NCBI GenBank assembly: GCA_021307315.1
Contig: JAJSPD010000004.1
Span: forward strand, 62,001-126,000
Origin: Bisporella sp. PMI_857
Lineage: Eukaryota; Ascomycota; Leotiomycetes; Helotiales; Helotiaceae
Length of the DNA stretch: 64,000 bases
Direction of reading: 5' to 3'
The notes beneath the pieces are model-generated. The model ran no database searches, had not been told where the DNA came from, and saw only the letters and a list, made by a program, of their open reading frames with translations. Shown in pieces: positions 25,458 to 37,773 of this stretch. The position numbers were made by a program, and so were the translations under genes. The number at the start of each line of letters is the position of its first letter. Position 1 is the first letter of the stretch.

Positions 25458-27378
25458 TTCGAACTTCCGCTAGCTTTCAAGTGCACACCAAGTGCACATA
25501 AGTTTGTTTCTTAGCATGTTCACTGGATCACTATGTCCTCGTGGTCATATCCTCTCTCCTTGAAGGCTTTCAGCTCAACTTGCAGCTGAATCAAGTTGGC
25601 CCTCCTGTTGCTCATCCTCAGGGGGTTGCCTCTTGGTATACCACACTGGCACTTGTGGCTTGAGCCGGCCAACAAAACCTAAACTGCCAGTGCAATCCCC
25701 GACACTTAAGAAGTTAAATACAGGCCAGAGTCATAACTTCGACAATTGCATTAGGCTTATGACATTGACTACAGGTCTTCGGAACTGGGTATTTTTTATT
25801 ACACTGACAATTGCTGGGGAAATGCCGCGAAACATATTGTTGTATTCAGGTTAAGCTTCCAAAAAAAAACAAAAAATGAGCTGCAAGGTGGCTCTTCATT
25901 GTCTCTTGGCTCGCCACCCTTTTATTATAACACCACCAAGCTTTTGGACAATGTAAAAAGTAAAAATAAATTAATACTAATCTATAAAATAACTTCAAAA
26001 CTACTTTTAACAAATTCAAAGTCTTTTTTGTTGTGGATTAAAGGGTGAGAATATATACAGTCTTTTAATGTTTCAACCCCGCCAACGCCAAGTTTTGCCA
26101 AGCAATTCGCAAAAACTACGTCTTTCACCACTTTACAAATTTACAGTTGTCATAGCCATATATATAATCCTTTATACAAATAAAAGGACAAGCGTTTAAT
26201 TAATTTAGCTTTAACTCACGTTTATCAGACTAATATTCGTAAAGTTGCAAGTTTTTGTTTCTGTGTGAGCAGAAAGGTATGCATCCAAAAAAAACTTGTT
26301 AAGTGTCTTGGAAGCTGAATAAAATAGTAACAATTACGTGATTGGAGCTTTGGAGGCTGACAGCTGACAAGGCCACGGAACATTCCAACTTACGTCGATT
26401 TAGCGACAACGTCGCTTCAGCACATCGATGTATATAAAAACTTAGCACGTAAAACAATTTGAAGAAATCAAAACCCCCTCGTGCACCACTTTCTTCATGG
26501 GATATATTGGTTGATCTGCTGCGTCGCATGTTACCTTGATTAATGCAGATGACCACAATCGTAAAGCTCAGAGTGGAATGAAAAGTAGCATACGCAGGGG
26601 AGAGTCTGACAATTTGGAGTTGCAGAGAAAAATCGGAGAGTTGGTTGGAGGCGGTTAAGCAAAAAAATATGGGAGGATGAAGATTGAAAAGATAAAAAAG
26701 AAAGGGAAGTTGGGATAGCCAAAGAAACACACAAGGGCTATTATTGTGGGGGCAACACAAAATAAAAAGTTCATTTCTCACTTTCCAGTTGCACCAGAAT
26801 GAGAGTTGCGGGTAAAGAGCAGACCACAACTTCTTCACATCTACTCTAGTATTCGGAAAGCTCAGGGCCAAGGCCTTTAGGCTGTCGCGTGCGCCTTGCC
26901 ACGACGCCTTAACGCAGTGGGGGGGATCTTGGTAAGTACAATAGCGCAATGTATTAGATTCCAAGCAAACAAGCAGGCTGTGCCACGCAGGTACAGAAAG
27001 AATGGAAGTTGGCGATTTGCCAATTTTTCCCAGAGTTGTAGTCTTTGCCTCTCGTATTGGTCGCTGTGGCGTTGTCACCTCCAGAGTTTCTGGTCGTGTA
27101 ACTAGCCCCCCTTGTCTTTCCTAGGAAATGGGAACTGGTCCTGCCATACCACCCCGCATGAATTTGATCGTCTTTCGTATCTGGCTAATCTTGGTGGTAC
27201 GGTATTGTCGCGCATACTTGGAGGCGCATCCACACATTTTTCAAATTACAATTGCCCGAAGTTTCGACAACTCCATACACATGCCAAAATAATCAACTTT
27301 GATTTCGTGTGCCAGCGCCATTTATGGTTCCAATTTGTTGTGTGTTTATGGTTAAGACGAATAATCTTTAATGGCTCG
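25458..27378. other. Intergenic, AT-rich tract
   Basis: From about 25860 to 26290 the sequence is strongly AT-rich with A/T homopolymers, as in decayed repeats. A 259-codon minus-strand open frame (26299-27078) shows no recognisable domain and biased composition; I do not call it a gene. The 3' part carries the promoter of the membrane-protein gene. Confidence 0.4.
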
Positions 27379-28505
27379 ATGGCAACTCTAATCCCCACGT
27401 CAACATCGACGGTGCTTGCAACTACTGCAGCCCTCCTCGCAATCACAACACCATTCATCCCGCCTCCGTCATGCACACCAATCCGAGACATGACCTCGTT
27501 CCTAACCACCGTGGACAGCACTTGGGCTTACCAGGCTTCCAATAACGCAAGTCGCTACATCACCAGTATTTCTACTTCTTGGGTCAGCGTGTTGCTATCC
27601 AACCCGTCTAATCTAGGTTTCACGGCCTGTCAGCCGTCAGGATGGGCTAGCATGGTGCCTCCTCAAGGTTTGTCATTCAGCCCTGCGGTGTGTCCAAGTG
27701 GGTGGTTGGCACATTCAGTAAGGACGACTAGTTTGGTCAAAGAGAAGTCGACAAAGATTATCTCGACAGCTTATTGTTGTGAAAGGTATGCTACTATTGC
27801 ACAAGGTGATTCCAGCATTCTAGGATATAATCTGACAGTACCTTGCAACCTAGTGGTTACGAGCTGTGGCGATATGGTACCGAGGCTATTCTGAGCATTT
27901 CTCCGGCATGTTGGGAAACTTTCAAGGCTACTGGCTTGGAAGGTTTAGTAACGGAATGGCCATCCATCACTACGCGGCGTGGGGAGTTTAACGCTGATAC
28001 ATTCGTCATGCACCCAGCATGGCATATCACCTGGGAAAAATCTGACACGTCCTCACTCATGCCGGTGCCTCCTTCTCTAACCTCAAACATGCTGATTGCG
28101 ATCTGGACGCCTGGTACGCCCGTTGAGAAGGGCAGATATGATAACTATGGAAGCGGGCGGCAGGAGACGGGCTACCCAGGACTAAGTCTAGCCATCGGCC
28201 TCGCCGCTGGAATCCCAGCCGCGGTCATTGCGATGTGTTGTGGATGTTGTTGTTGGGCGTGCAGGAGAAGCAGAAAGAAGAAGAAGAAGAAGGGAAGGCA
28301 AGAGATGGTCTCTAACGCAGGCCGTGATCGGGCTACTGCTGACCGGGAGCCTGGGGTCATTGCGTCACCTCATGCTTTAGACTATGAGGCTCAAACAAGA
28401 GATGAAGATTTGCCAGCCTATCAACCTGGGTTACAAGATGGCCAGATTGCACCGCCTGCCTATGTTCAAGGACCTCAGGCCTCTCCAAGGGAAAGTGCGC
28501 CTTGA
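27379..28505 (+). CDS. Cys-rich single-pass membrane protein with PPxY-type cytosolic tail
   Basis: Two exons, 27379-27785 and 27839-28505 (53-bp intron GTATGC...CTGACAG), give 357 aa. The N-terminus has a hydrophobic stretch (TVLATTAALLAITTPFI) that may be a signal peptide. The ectodomain has several N-glycosylation sites and cysteines (ACQPSG, AVCPSGW, YCCES), a pattern seen in many fungal surface proteins. Near residue 265 comes a TM segment (LSLAIGLAAGIPAAVIAM), then CCGCCCWAC, a run of basic residues and an acidic, Pro-rich tail with LPAY and PPAY. PPxY motifs bind WW domains such as those of Rsp5-type ubiquitin ligases, so regulated endocytosis is possible. Exact function unknown. The intron is chosen because it joins the two frames and removes an early stop. 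Confidence 0.65.
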
Positions 28506-29200
28506 TAATAAATTGGACCCCCTTGGTATAATAATGTTTAATGACTGCTTTTTGTATTTTTTGTGATCTATCACTTTGATTTAAGATCACGGGTGTTAGG
28601 ACTTGGTAGATTTCAGTATCTCACACCTCTTCATGAATTTATGCGAACATCTGAGTCCAAAGATATAAGAGTAGCTTCTAACATAATTCGAGGGAGACGG
28701 CTTCTACCAGATATTTCTCCATAAAGACTAGTCCCTGGAGCGATGGCGTCCCAGAGACTGTATCTAAAAGAACATAGCTCCTAGGAGAGTACGGCTGCCG
28801 TGGACTTTCTCCTAAGAAAATAGGAGGTTCCCAAAACAAGCCTCTAGGTTTCAGGAGTAAGTTGCTGCAGAAAAGCCGGCCATCACCACTTGATCGCGAG
28901 ATTCTGAAGGAATTACCCCATTAGGAAAGGTGGCTGTAGCAAGGGTAATACCCTTGCTAGCCTATCTACAAACATTGACCGCTGTACCTTCGTATACATT
29001 TAATCCTAAATTGTGGCGTGATAACCCTACCTATCCAATTTACGCGAGAGAATCGAACCCATGCTCCTAGGCAGGCAGTATTCCGAATTAGATAACATTA
29101 ACTTGTATAAGTAGTAGTGTACAGTTACCCTTTTCAGGCTTATGATCCTCAATCTGTATTACGACAGTTTTACCTCCCTCCCTCGTTATTTCTCTCCAAG
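28506..29200. other. Intergenic
   Basis: No gene recognised. A minus-strand string at 29050-29065 matches a tRNA B-box but does not fold as a tRNA. Confidence 0.4.
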
Positions 29201-32200
29201 ATGCATTTAAGCCGGGCATTTCTAGTCCTAGGACTAGGTGCTACCAAAGCAGCCGCTTTGGCTGTATTTGCACACTTCATGGTAAAGACATATGCACTTA
29301 TGCAATCTAGTGCGTTAACTAAACACTCACCAGGTCGGAAATACTCTAAGTTACCTCGATGCCGACTGGAATGCGGACATGACTGCCGCCAAGTTGTCTG
29401 GTATTGATGCATTTGCACTGTTTGTGTTATACAAGCCGTTGTCTACACAGCTGCTGACTAGACGCCGTTAGGAACATTGCAAAGGGCGAGGCAGCAAACG
29501 CTCAGATCAACCTAGCTTTCAGCGTAGCTAACACAGTTGGTTTCAAACTTTTCTTTTCCTTTGACTACGCCGAAAGGAGCCATGGCACCTGGGGACAGGC
29601 GGAGGTAACAGCTCTTATCAACACGTGGAAGGGGTCCAGTGCCTATTACCAGCACCTATCCAAGCCTCTTGTGTCCACTTTTGAAGGCCCAGAATTCGCT
29701 TCCCAATGGGGTGCTATCAAATCTGCGACAGGATGTTTTTTTGTGCCTGACTACTCGTCAAAGGTGTGTTGCTGTCTCCTGCTCCTGCTTCTCCATCACC
29801 CCTTCAAATATGTCTTCAGTCCCTTCTCGCTTGTCCCCCTAACGCGGAAATCTCGTTATAATATTGTCCCTAATGCTGAATATCAGTCAAGGGTGCCCGT
29901 GATGGTTTGCTAATGGCTCCCGGTGTCCCCGACGGCCTGTTTAGTTGGGCAGCGTGGCCTGCGGGAACCATCGGAATGAACACATACGGGGATGCATCCT
30001 ACATGCAATTTCTCGCACAAGCAGGTAAACCAACATATATGATGCCAATCTCACCAGCATTCTATACCAACTTGCCGAATTATAATAAGAACTGGTTAGT
30101 TTTATTACTCATATCTTAAGTTCCATTCTGTTATAGGAAGTGTTATCAGAATTCTCTTGTATAAGATTATATATTTGCACTTATGAATTTGTCTGGGATA
30201 CCTTCAAGCTTTTGATAAAGCGCTAACAGTATCATGATTATTTTCAGGCTCTGGCAAGGAGACGACCTATGGTTTGTTCGATGGGTGCAGGTCTTGTTCT
30301 TGACGCAAGTTCAGACGGATTTTGCACCACCTGTGTTCGCCCAGATTATTAGTTGGAACGACTATGGCGAGTCACACTACATTGGGCCAATTACAGCTAA
30401 AGCAACATATGCTATCACTAACGGAGGTGCTCCTTTTAACTATGTGACGAATAGGCCGCATGATGGCTTTCGGTCGTTCCTCCCATTCCTTACTTCGCTC
30501 GCCAAAACTGGCGTTGCAACAGTTGGAACTCAGAAGGTGACCATATGGTATCGAAACTCTGCCGCTACAGCCTGCGACCAAGCTGGGACTGTAGGAAATA
30601 CATGCTCGCAGTACCAAATCGAATACGCGCCTGGAGCACTCGCTCAAGACAAGATATTTTACTCAGCATTGCTAGGAGCACCAGCTACCGTAACCATTTC
30701 CATTGGAGCTGATACTTGGGCCGGGGTGTGGGCGGAAACTCCAGCAACTGGTGTGGGTATTTACCGTAAGTGACCTTCAGGGAGCGAATTCCTTCTAATT
30801 CCGGACACATTTGAGCAAATATACTGGCATCCGCGATATCAAAGAATCTGTAGCCGATTCAGATATTTGAATGTCCAAAGCTTTACTGATTTGCTCGCGA
30901 AGCATGTCTAACCCCTAAACAAAACTTAAAAAGGCAATTGCTAATACTCCTCGATCATCTAGATGGCAGCGCCGATGTAAGCGGAAGGACGGGTCAAGTC
31001 AAGGTCACTGTGGCTGGCATTGCCACGGCAGTGGGCGCCGTTTCAATCGGCGACTGCACGAAAGTAAACTTCAACCCATATGTCTATACAGAGAATGCGG
31101 GAAGTTCTAGTGCGTCGGTGGATATTAGAAATCATGTCTGTATAAGAGGATATGGAGCTGGCTCTTTTTTCAATATCTGTCAATTTTCTTGTAAAATTGG
31201 TTATTGTCCTGTGACTGGTGGGTAACGTACGTCTAATATTTGTAAACCCGCAAGCTAATGTTAGCTCAGCCTGTGTTTGCACAAAGATTGGCCCACCACC
31301 CGCGATGCCGACCCCGTTGTTCAAGAACGGATACCCAACGGACGGTAATCGCAATTTCGATGGCCTCTGTGGGTTCGCGGTAAATTACGGATATAAAGGG
31401 ACAGAAGTAAGACATCAATTCAATCCCTCTAAGATCTGCGAAGACCTCACTAACCATCATCTACAGTGCAGTACCACAAAGCCAGCCAGCCCGTTTACCC
31501 CTACTAAATCACCTTTCTTGTAAGTCTTGTGGCTACTTCTAGCTTAGATTTTTCACTAAATGGGATAGCCCCGATACAACAACGTCGGGCATCGGCATTT
31601 TAGCCCAGCATAATTCAATGTGCGCGTTCAGCTGCAAGTATGGCTTTTGCCCTAGGCATTTGTGCATTTATAAGTCTACTGGCCCGATCGTTCCCTTTCC
31701 CGTCGAAAAACCTACGACCGGAGTCCTCCGCACTACTCTGAGTATAGACGAGATCAATCTGTGCCAGTGGACTGCCCGCTACGGCGCGGTGAATAAGGAT
31801 ACCTGCTTTGAACCCCCACCAACACCACCACCGCCACCTCCGAGTATAACCCCTCCTCCAGCGCCAACACCAACGCCGACGCCGACGCCGACGCCAACAC
31901 CAACGCCAATTCCAGTCCACTGTATAGATAGTATAGGCGATGGTACTTATATACCGGGAAATTTAGTGTGCTATGAATCGGACGGGTGGCCGATGGACTG
32001 TGACAAATGCCTCGGCTATAATGGTAATGTACCCGCGAAGAGGAGTAATGGCGCCATATGCTTTATCGTAATGGATACCGAAGGCGATATAAGGGATACA
32101 GCGTGTCCGGGAGATCCTCCACCGTCCGAGAGCCCAGATGGCCAGCCAGGTTCTATCCTTGGCGGTACCGCGGATGCTTACTGTGCAACTGCTGGACAAA

Positions 32201-32446
32201 ATGGCCTCTTTGGGTGGCTATCATTTGCGGTTTGCTTTTCATATACGTTCGCTAAAAATGGTGGCGAAGACTACACATCCGGTTTGATCGGTATGTATTA
32301 TTACCCTTTCAAGTTGAAACGCAATTCGAACTATATGAAGGACGAATTCTAACAAAGTATTATTAGCACTCTGTGATATATTTTTCTTAGGCATGTGTAC
32401 CTGTATAGGATCAGGTGCTTGTGAAGTAGATTGCGGGGGTTGTTAA
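29201..32446 (+). CDS. GH71 alpha-1,3-glucanase (mutanase) with Cys-rich C-terminal modules
   Basis: Ten exons fit: 29201-29281, 29334-29400, 29462-29763, 29892-30094, 30248-30765, 30963-31217, 31270-31406, 31467-31519, 31569-32290 and 32391-32446, giving 797 aa in one frame. Residues 1-19 look like a signal peptide. The catalytic part shows LDADWNADMTAAKLSG, FKLFFSFDY, GDDLWFVRW and IISWNDYGESHYIGP, all GH71 hallmarks. It should hydrolyse wall or exogenous alpha-1,3-glucan outside the cell. After it come repeated Cys modules (CQFSCKIGYCP, CAFSCKYGFCP), a Pro/Thr linker (TP repeats near residue 640) and a terminal CEVDCGGC, usual for fungal mutanases. One odd point: intron 29401-29461 removes the conserved GIDAFAL segment, because no other donor restores the frame; a single-base indel or an unusual splice is possible. 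Exons 2-3 are therefore the least sure. Confidence 0.8.
31859..31916 (+). repeat. Thr-Pro codon microsatellite in GH71 linker
   Basis: An imperfect CCAACx/CCGACx hexamer array encodes a run of about nine Thr-Pro dipeptides between Cys modules. It is likely an O-glycosylated linker and prone to length change. Confidence 0.8.
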
Positions 32447-33035
32447 TAGTTAATAAGGGTTGGAAGTACGATATAGGTGAATATGGCACTACCTTAGATG
32501 TGAGGCATCCCACTAGCTAGGAGCAGTAGTATATCTTCGGGAGGAAGAGCCTTACAACCTCTTCCTTCCTCCCGAGTTAATGGAATACAGAATCAACCTG
32601 AATACTATTGATTATCGTCGTTCCGTAGTGAACCAACAATAAGTCAACCCGTTATATTGTAATAGTTAGTTTAGTAAATGTAGTTGGTTATTCGACTAAC
32701 TAATCAGGAAGGTATAGTAATAGGGACAGGTTACGCTTAACTTGACTTTTCACCTGACTTACAATTACATAGTTCTAGACTAGCACTCGGTTCGAAGCTG
32801 ATTATTAGTATACAGTATGGCATCGAAATACTCAACTACTTACAGTAGGGTGCAAAAAGTGTCGACCCCCCCCTTGCTAGCGCGGTTGCTTCAGGGGAGT
32901 GAAAATAGAGCTCGGGACCGTTTTTTTTTCGCATGCAGAGATGCCTGGAATACAAGGTAAAAAGATTAGGTGGGGCACGCTCGGTTGCCACTTAAATAAT
33001 AATTCAATAGAATTTACTAGTACATAAATTAAAGC
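32447..33035. other. Transposon-rich intergenic stretch
   Basis: Apart from the possible LTR, 32845-32875 (ACAGTAGGGTGCAAAAAGTG and following C run) looks like one end of a Tc1/mariner-type (Fot/pogo) terminal repeat. No matching second end was found in the window. No gene. Confidence 0.35.
32497..32638 (-). mobile_element. Possible solo LTR fragment (copia-like)
   Basis: Read on the minus strand, the segment begins TGTTGGTTCACTACGG and ends in ...CA at about 32497, the TG...CA form of LTRs. Near 32538-32575 is a hairpin (GGGAGGAAGAG against CTTCCTCCC). No target-site duplication was found, so the boundaries are uncertain. Confidence 0.35.
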
Positions 33036-36000
33036 TTATTTAAAATCGTCTTTTCTTTTCCAACCGACCCAGCGTATGCGAGTTTTAAGCAGAAGACTGC
33101 TGCACACAACACTGATACTGCTTAATGCCATCGCTAAGCCTAAAGGACAAAAGTCAATATATGTACACATGTAGCGCTTTAAACTTTAAAAAGTCAGGCG
33201 AAGTAGAACAGCACTTACTTGCCCACACTGGATCTAGCCTGATATGTCTTCCTCCGATCGGATATAATACTCCAGCAGCGACAGGCAACGCAATCATATT
33301 ATAAACCAGTGCCCACGCAAAGTTGAACTTGATTCGTCGAAAGACGACTTTGCTGAGATCAAGTAGAGTGAGTAGGGTATATAGGTTACTCGAAATTAGT
33401 ACAAACTCGGCGCTCGATATTGCGATATCTGAGCCAGAGCCAACGGCGATCCCGACATCGGCTGCCGTGAGAGCGGGAGCATCATTGATACCATCTCCAA
33501 CCATTGCGACCATCGCACGCTTAGAAGAATTCTCGACTCCGGATTTGCGAGATTTGAGTACTTTTTGGAGATGTTGTATTCTTTCCGCTTTCTGGCTTGG
33601 GAGTACGTCGGCGATGACTGCGCAACAGTCAGTTCAGGTCATGAAACAGCACTTCATCTTGAATGCAGATCCGGCAGCGTACCATTAGTGGAAATAATGC
33701 CCACTTGTGAAGCAATCGCATTGGCCGTGGTCTGATTATCACCAGAAAGCATCCAAACATCCATCCCTTGCTGGCGGAGATATTGAACAATAGATGGTGC
33801 TTCGGGTCGAATAGGATCTGACACAGCAAAGACAGCAACGAGACGCCAGTTTAATGATTGAGATGTCTCTCTAATCGCTGCTAGTGCCACAGATTTACCT
33901 TCAGACTTCCAACAGTCTAGCTTTATTTTTGTATCGGCCAAGATCAACACCGAATTTTCATGCATGAATATCTCGTTTCCGATGACAAGTTCAATAGTTG
34001 ATCCTTCTAGATAGGCTTTGCCTTTCATACCTCTGCCGGGAAACTCTTCTATATCAGAAGCATGGCTGGTTTTGACGTCCTTGGATGCGCAGAACCACGT
34101 AACTAGGTAAATATATCAACTAATATTCTCTCAATTCTTCTGTATGGACAGACCAATGAAGTATAGAATGTTCTTCAGAGCTGCGTAGACCATGCAGGGG
34201 TTAACTTACTAGCTTTAGCCACTGTATGACTACTATTAGCTTCGACTGAACCCACAATCTCCAAGACACCCGCCTCACTAAACCGGTTCATGCCCTTTGA
34301 GCCGTCTTGACCTTCACCGCATTGCTCAATCTTATAGTCAGTGACTATGGGTTCCCCCCCAACGGTTAAAGTTCCCGTCTTATCAAACACGATACATTCA
34401 AGTCGGCTTGCATTTTCGAAAGCCTCTCCTCCACCTTTTGCAAGGATTCCATGTTGTGCTGCCAATCCACCGCCAACGAAGAGTGCAGTAGGTGCTGCCA
34501 AAGCTAGACCACAAGGACAAGCCACCACAAAAACAGCGATGGCAAATTGGAGTGACCATGCCACCCAACCATCAGAGTTCTCACCGCGGTAGCTCAAAGG
34601 AAGTATACCAGAAACACCTAGAGACAGCCAGACTATCCAAGTTATGACGGCGCTCAACGTCACCAGTGGAACGAAGTACGCTGTCAAAGAGTCTGCAATA
34701 CGTTCCATTGGAGCTCTCCGGGTCTGTCCTTCACGAACTGCTCTGACTATCTGGTCCAGCATAGATGTTCCAGATATCCCGGTAATCTCAACTGATATTG
34801 GAGAACCTTTGTTAATGGATCCAGAATATACTTCGTCGCCAACAATTTTTTGGATAGGCTTTGATTCACCAGTCAAACTAGATTCATCAAATCTTGTTTC
34901 TCCTTGGACGACCTAACCATTTCATGTTATTATAATTCATTCAATAAACAAGAACTCCTGGTATTTGGTAGGAAATTAGGGCCAATATGGAAAGACATGT
35001 TTCAAGAGAGAACTCCATTGTAGACTCACCTTTCCATCACAAGGAGGTGATCCACCATGTAACACCTTAACTACATCGCCAATCTCAAGAAGCTCGGCAT
35101 TGATTTGTTTGTCGCCAGTAGTCTCAACTAGGAGCGTCTCCGTAGGTTTCAGCATTCCAAGCATGAGGACAGCGTCCCCAGTTTTGGACTTGCTATACGC
35201 TTCAATTAATCGTCCAAGTAGAAGGAAGAGAGTTAAGAAAACCACGGAGTCGAAGTAGAATACGCTATTGTCTACCATTGATCGACGCCTGATGCCCGCA
35301 GCGACTAGTATCAGATGTTAGTAATTGCTAGGGATGTTGAGTTGAGGAGTTGAGACATACTAAGTTGAGCGACCGACGAAATATATGCGATGGATGTTCC
35401 GAGTGACATGAGCATATTCATGCTACCAAAACGATATAATCGCTGGAGAATAGGAGTAGTGCTTCCAGGTCGCCACATCGACTTTATCTCTTTGAGTGCA
35501 CGAGTATGAAACACGTCTGCACATAAAAAGTAAACTGGAGTTGCCAACCCAAATAGTATCCATTGTGCTCTGCTGATGCCAGCACTCAACGACTTCATGA
35601 GAAAGTGCCGCCCTGGATTGTGTGACGGAACTAAACTCATGAAGATAATTCCGATAACTAAAGTAGGTATGCCGATAAGAAAGGTAAAAAGCACACGGAC
35701 GAAAAGGCGCCTTCTTTCACGTGCGTGTAGTTTTTGAGACCGTTCTTCCAACGTAGGTGGGTGATAAACTGATGGACTTAAAGGGTCAAGCTCGGAGATC
35801 GCATCTATGATAGTTCGAACTGAGATATAATATCAGCAGGTGACATACTTATAATCAATAATTGTTACTCACTAGTAAATGCAGGGACATGAGGAGTATA
35901 GCTGATTCTAAGAATGGAATCATCCACAGTCAACGCCTTCTCTATCTTGACTGATTCACCGAACCTTTCCAGAGATGCCAGAACCTGAGCGGGGCAATGA

Positions 36001-36884
36001 TTGCAAAAAATGCCATCAACTTTGATCTCGATTGTCCTCGACGTTCTTCCAGTTAAGGAGTTTTGCCCTCTTAGGCCTACGACATTATCGATTGCCGCCT
36101 CATATCCAATATCTTCTATTGCTTCAACGAGATCATCTTTATGCTCTTTTCCAACGAAATCAACAGTTCCACTGTTTGAGATAAGGTTTATGGCCACATC
36201 TCGGACCCAGTCTTTCCTCCCTAACTCTTCAGAAATCATTCCGACACAGCTTGCGCAAGTCATGCCCCCTATTGCCATCGTAGCCCGCCACACATCTTCA
36301 ATTTGATCCGAATCTATGACCACAAATGACACAGCTCTGTCTTTCGCAGCATCGTGACCCGACTCTTTTTCATTCTCGTGATCATCTGGCGATGGGGACA
36401 TCCCATGGCTACGTTTCTGTTCCACCGATGCCTCCAGCCGACAAGCTTCGCAATGTTGTAAATGCTTGTCTTCATGTTTAGACACAGGTCTGTTTCGAGT
36501 CGACGATTCTAGATACCACTTATCGACGAAGCGGTCAAGGTAGCCTATGCAATCACGGAAAATCTTCCGTTTATCCCCAACAGAATTTTCGGGGGAGACA
36601 TGGTACACATCAAAGCCTGCATCTTCGAGTGCTCCCTGAATGCCCCCAACCGGCAATAGCTCCTCATGCTCAACAGTGACCAAGGACAATACTAGCGAGG
36701 TTGAGATTGATCTTGGTTGGGGACTATATTCACTTCAATTATTGCAAACAGAGGATTGATGAGCTTCTACCTACTGTAATGTGGACAGCACATTGTCAAT
36801 ATGCGAAACGCAAGAATGACAATGGAGGTTTGAGAGCATGTACGAGCTTGAAATCATTTTGGCAGTATTTGTCGGTGCTGACAT
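33036..36884 (-). CDS. P1B-type copper-transporting ATPase
   Basis: Eight exons: 36884-36775, 36711-35873, 35819-35361, 35304-35030, 34912-34210, 34102-33683, 33617-33219 and 33139-33036, together 1102 aa with all phases consistent. Three metal-binding HMA-type sites are seen: LHCHSC (Cys 22/25), GGMTCASC (189/192) and DGIFCNHC (273/276), plus a His/Cys-rich linker (HLQHCEAC). Then TM segments, TGES actuator motif, FVVACPCGLALAAP (CPC ~693-695), DKTGTLT phosphorylation site (Asp ~738), GDGINDAPAL and the final WASLAMALSSISVV helix. It moves Cu(I) across a membrane, into the secretory pathway (Ccc2 type) or out of the cell (CrpA type). The N-domain SEHP motif reads SSHT: the Pro of the His-Pro pair is Thr (~791), an unusual change. 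Two introns (117 and 107 bp) are longer than the rest. Confidence 0.92.
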
Positions 36885-37414
36885 ATCCCTTGAGGTAAAA
36901 TGTGTGATTTAAAGAAGATTGACAGCGAGGTTCAAAAGATATAAAATATATATGATAGTAGCGCGGAGTGCCTTGTGCCTCTTTCGGAAAGCGCACGTGT
37001 GGATCGTCAAAATAATGAAAGACGCATGATGAAAGTACAAGAATGATTGAGAAGCCCACCTTAGTTATAAATGGTTACATTTTTTGGTCCTGAAAATTAA
37101 TGATGTGCTTATTACAAATGAGTAATGATATTTCTGTAGCAAATCACGCATAAAACCCTCAAAACGCGAAAACCCCGCAGAAATTCGGATACAAGCGAGC
37201 CAAGCCTTTTTTTTTTTTTTTTTTTTCAAACTACAAAATATAGCAAAACTCAAATTAGGATACTGTACACAATTGGCTTAAAGAAACTTTAAATTAGTAG
37301 ATTTATTTTTTAATTTTAATTACTTAGATGTTATTTAGACATTCTTTTACTGAATAACAATGATTTAAGCTTTTGGCGATAACTGGCCAGCATTTAAAGG
37401 CTTTGGAACACTAG
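36885..37414. other. Intergenic, copper-ATPase promoter side
   Basis: No gene. A run of 20 T lies at about 37207-37226. The last bases (ACTAG, 37410-37414) are the target-site copy of the LTR that follows. Confidence 0.5.
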
Positions 37415-37587
37415 TGTCACGTCCCGTGCTCCCAAGCACACGTGACCTATATTAGGCGAGCTCTCAGAGCGCCTCGTGTATATATAGCCTGCTCTCCTCG
37501 AGCTCCTTTTCCTTCCTTAGCTATAGATTCTCGTATGATACCACCGTTGCCCTCTGTATCTGTAGATCCACAGCGCGTGTCGTGACA
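37415..37587 (-). mobile_element. Solo LTR 1, with ACTAG target-site duplication
   Basis: 173 bp with TGTCACG...CGTGACA ends. It is flanked on both sides by ACTAG (37410-37414 and 37588-37592), a 5-bp duplication typical of LTR retrotransposons. The internal TATATATAGCC looks like an LTR promoter. Orientation is set by comparison with the second copy, of which it is the reverse complement. No internal retrotransposon sequence remains nearby. Confidence 0.75.
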
Positions 37588-37597
37588 ACTAGTAAAC

Positions 37598-37773
37598 TGT
37601 CACGGCACGCGCTGTGCATCTACAGATACAATGGGCAACGGTAGTATAATACGAGAATCTAAAGCTAAAGAAGGGAGAGGAGCTTGAGGAGAGCAGGCTA
37701 TACATACACGAGTGGCTCTGGGTGGGAGCTCGGCTGATACAGGTCACGTGTGCTCCAGAGGAGAGACGTGACA
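37598..37773 (+). mobile_element. Solo LTR 2, inverted relative to LTR 1
   Basis: 176 bp, begins TGTCACGGCACGCGCTG and ends GAGACGTGACA. It is largely the reverse complement of 37415-37587 with scattered, mostly transition-type differences. Flanks (TAAAC and GTTAG) are not an exact duplication. Together the two form an inverted repeat about 360 bp long with a 10-bp spacer. Confidence 0.7.

Noticed and set aside
26299..27078. 259-codon minus-strand open frame
   Set aside because: No domain, biased composition, no convincing promoter; probably a chance frame in AT-rich DNA.
29040..29090. Possible minus-strand tRNA (B-box GGGTTCGATTC)
   Set aside because: T stem and acceptor do not pair and no acceptable anticodon arm forms.
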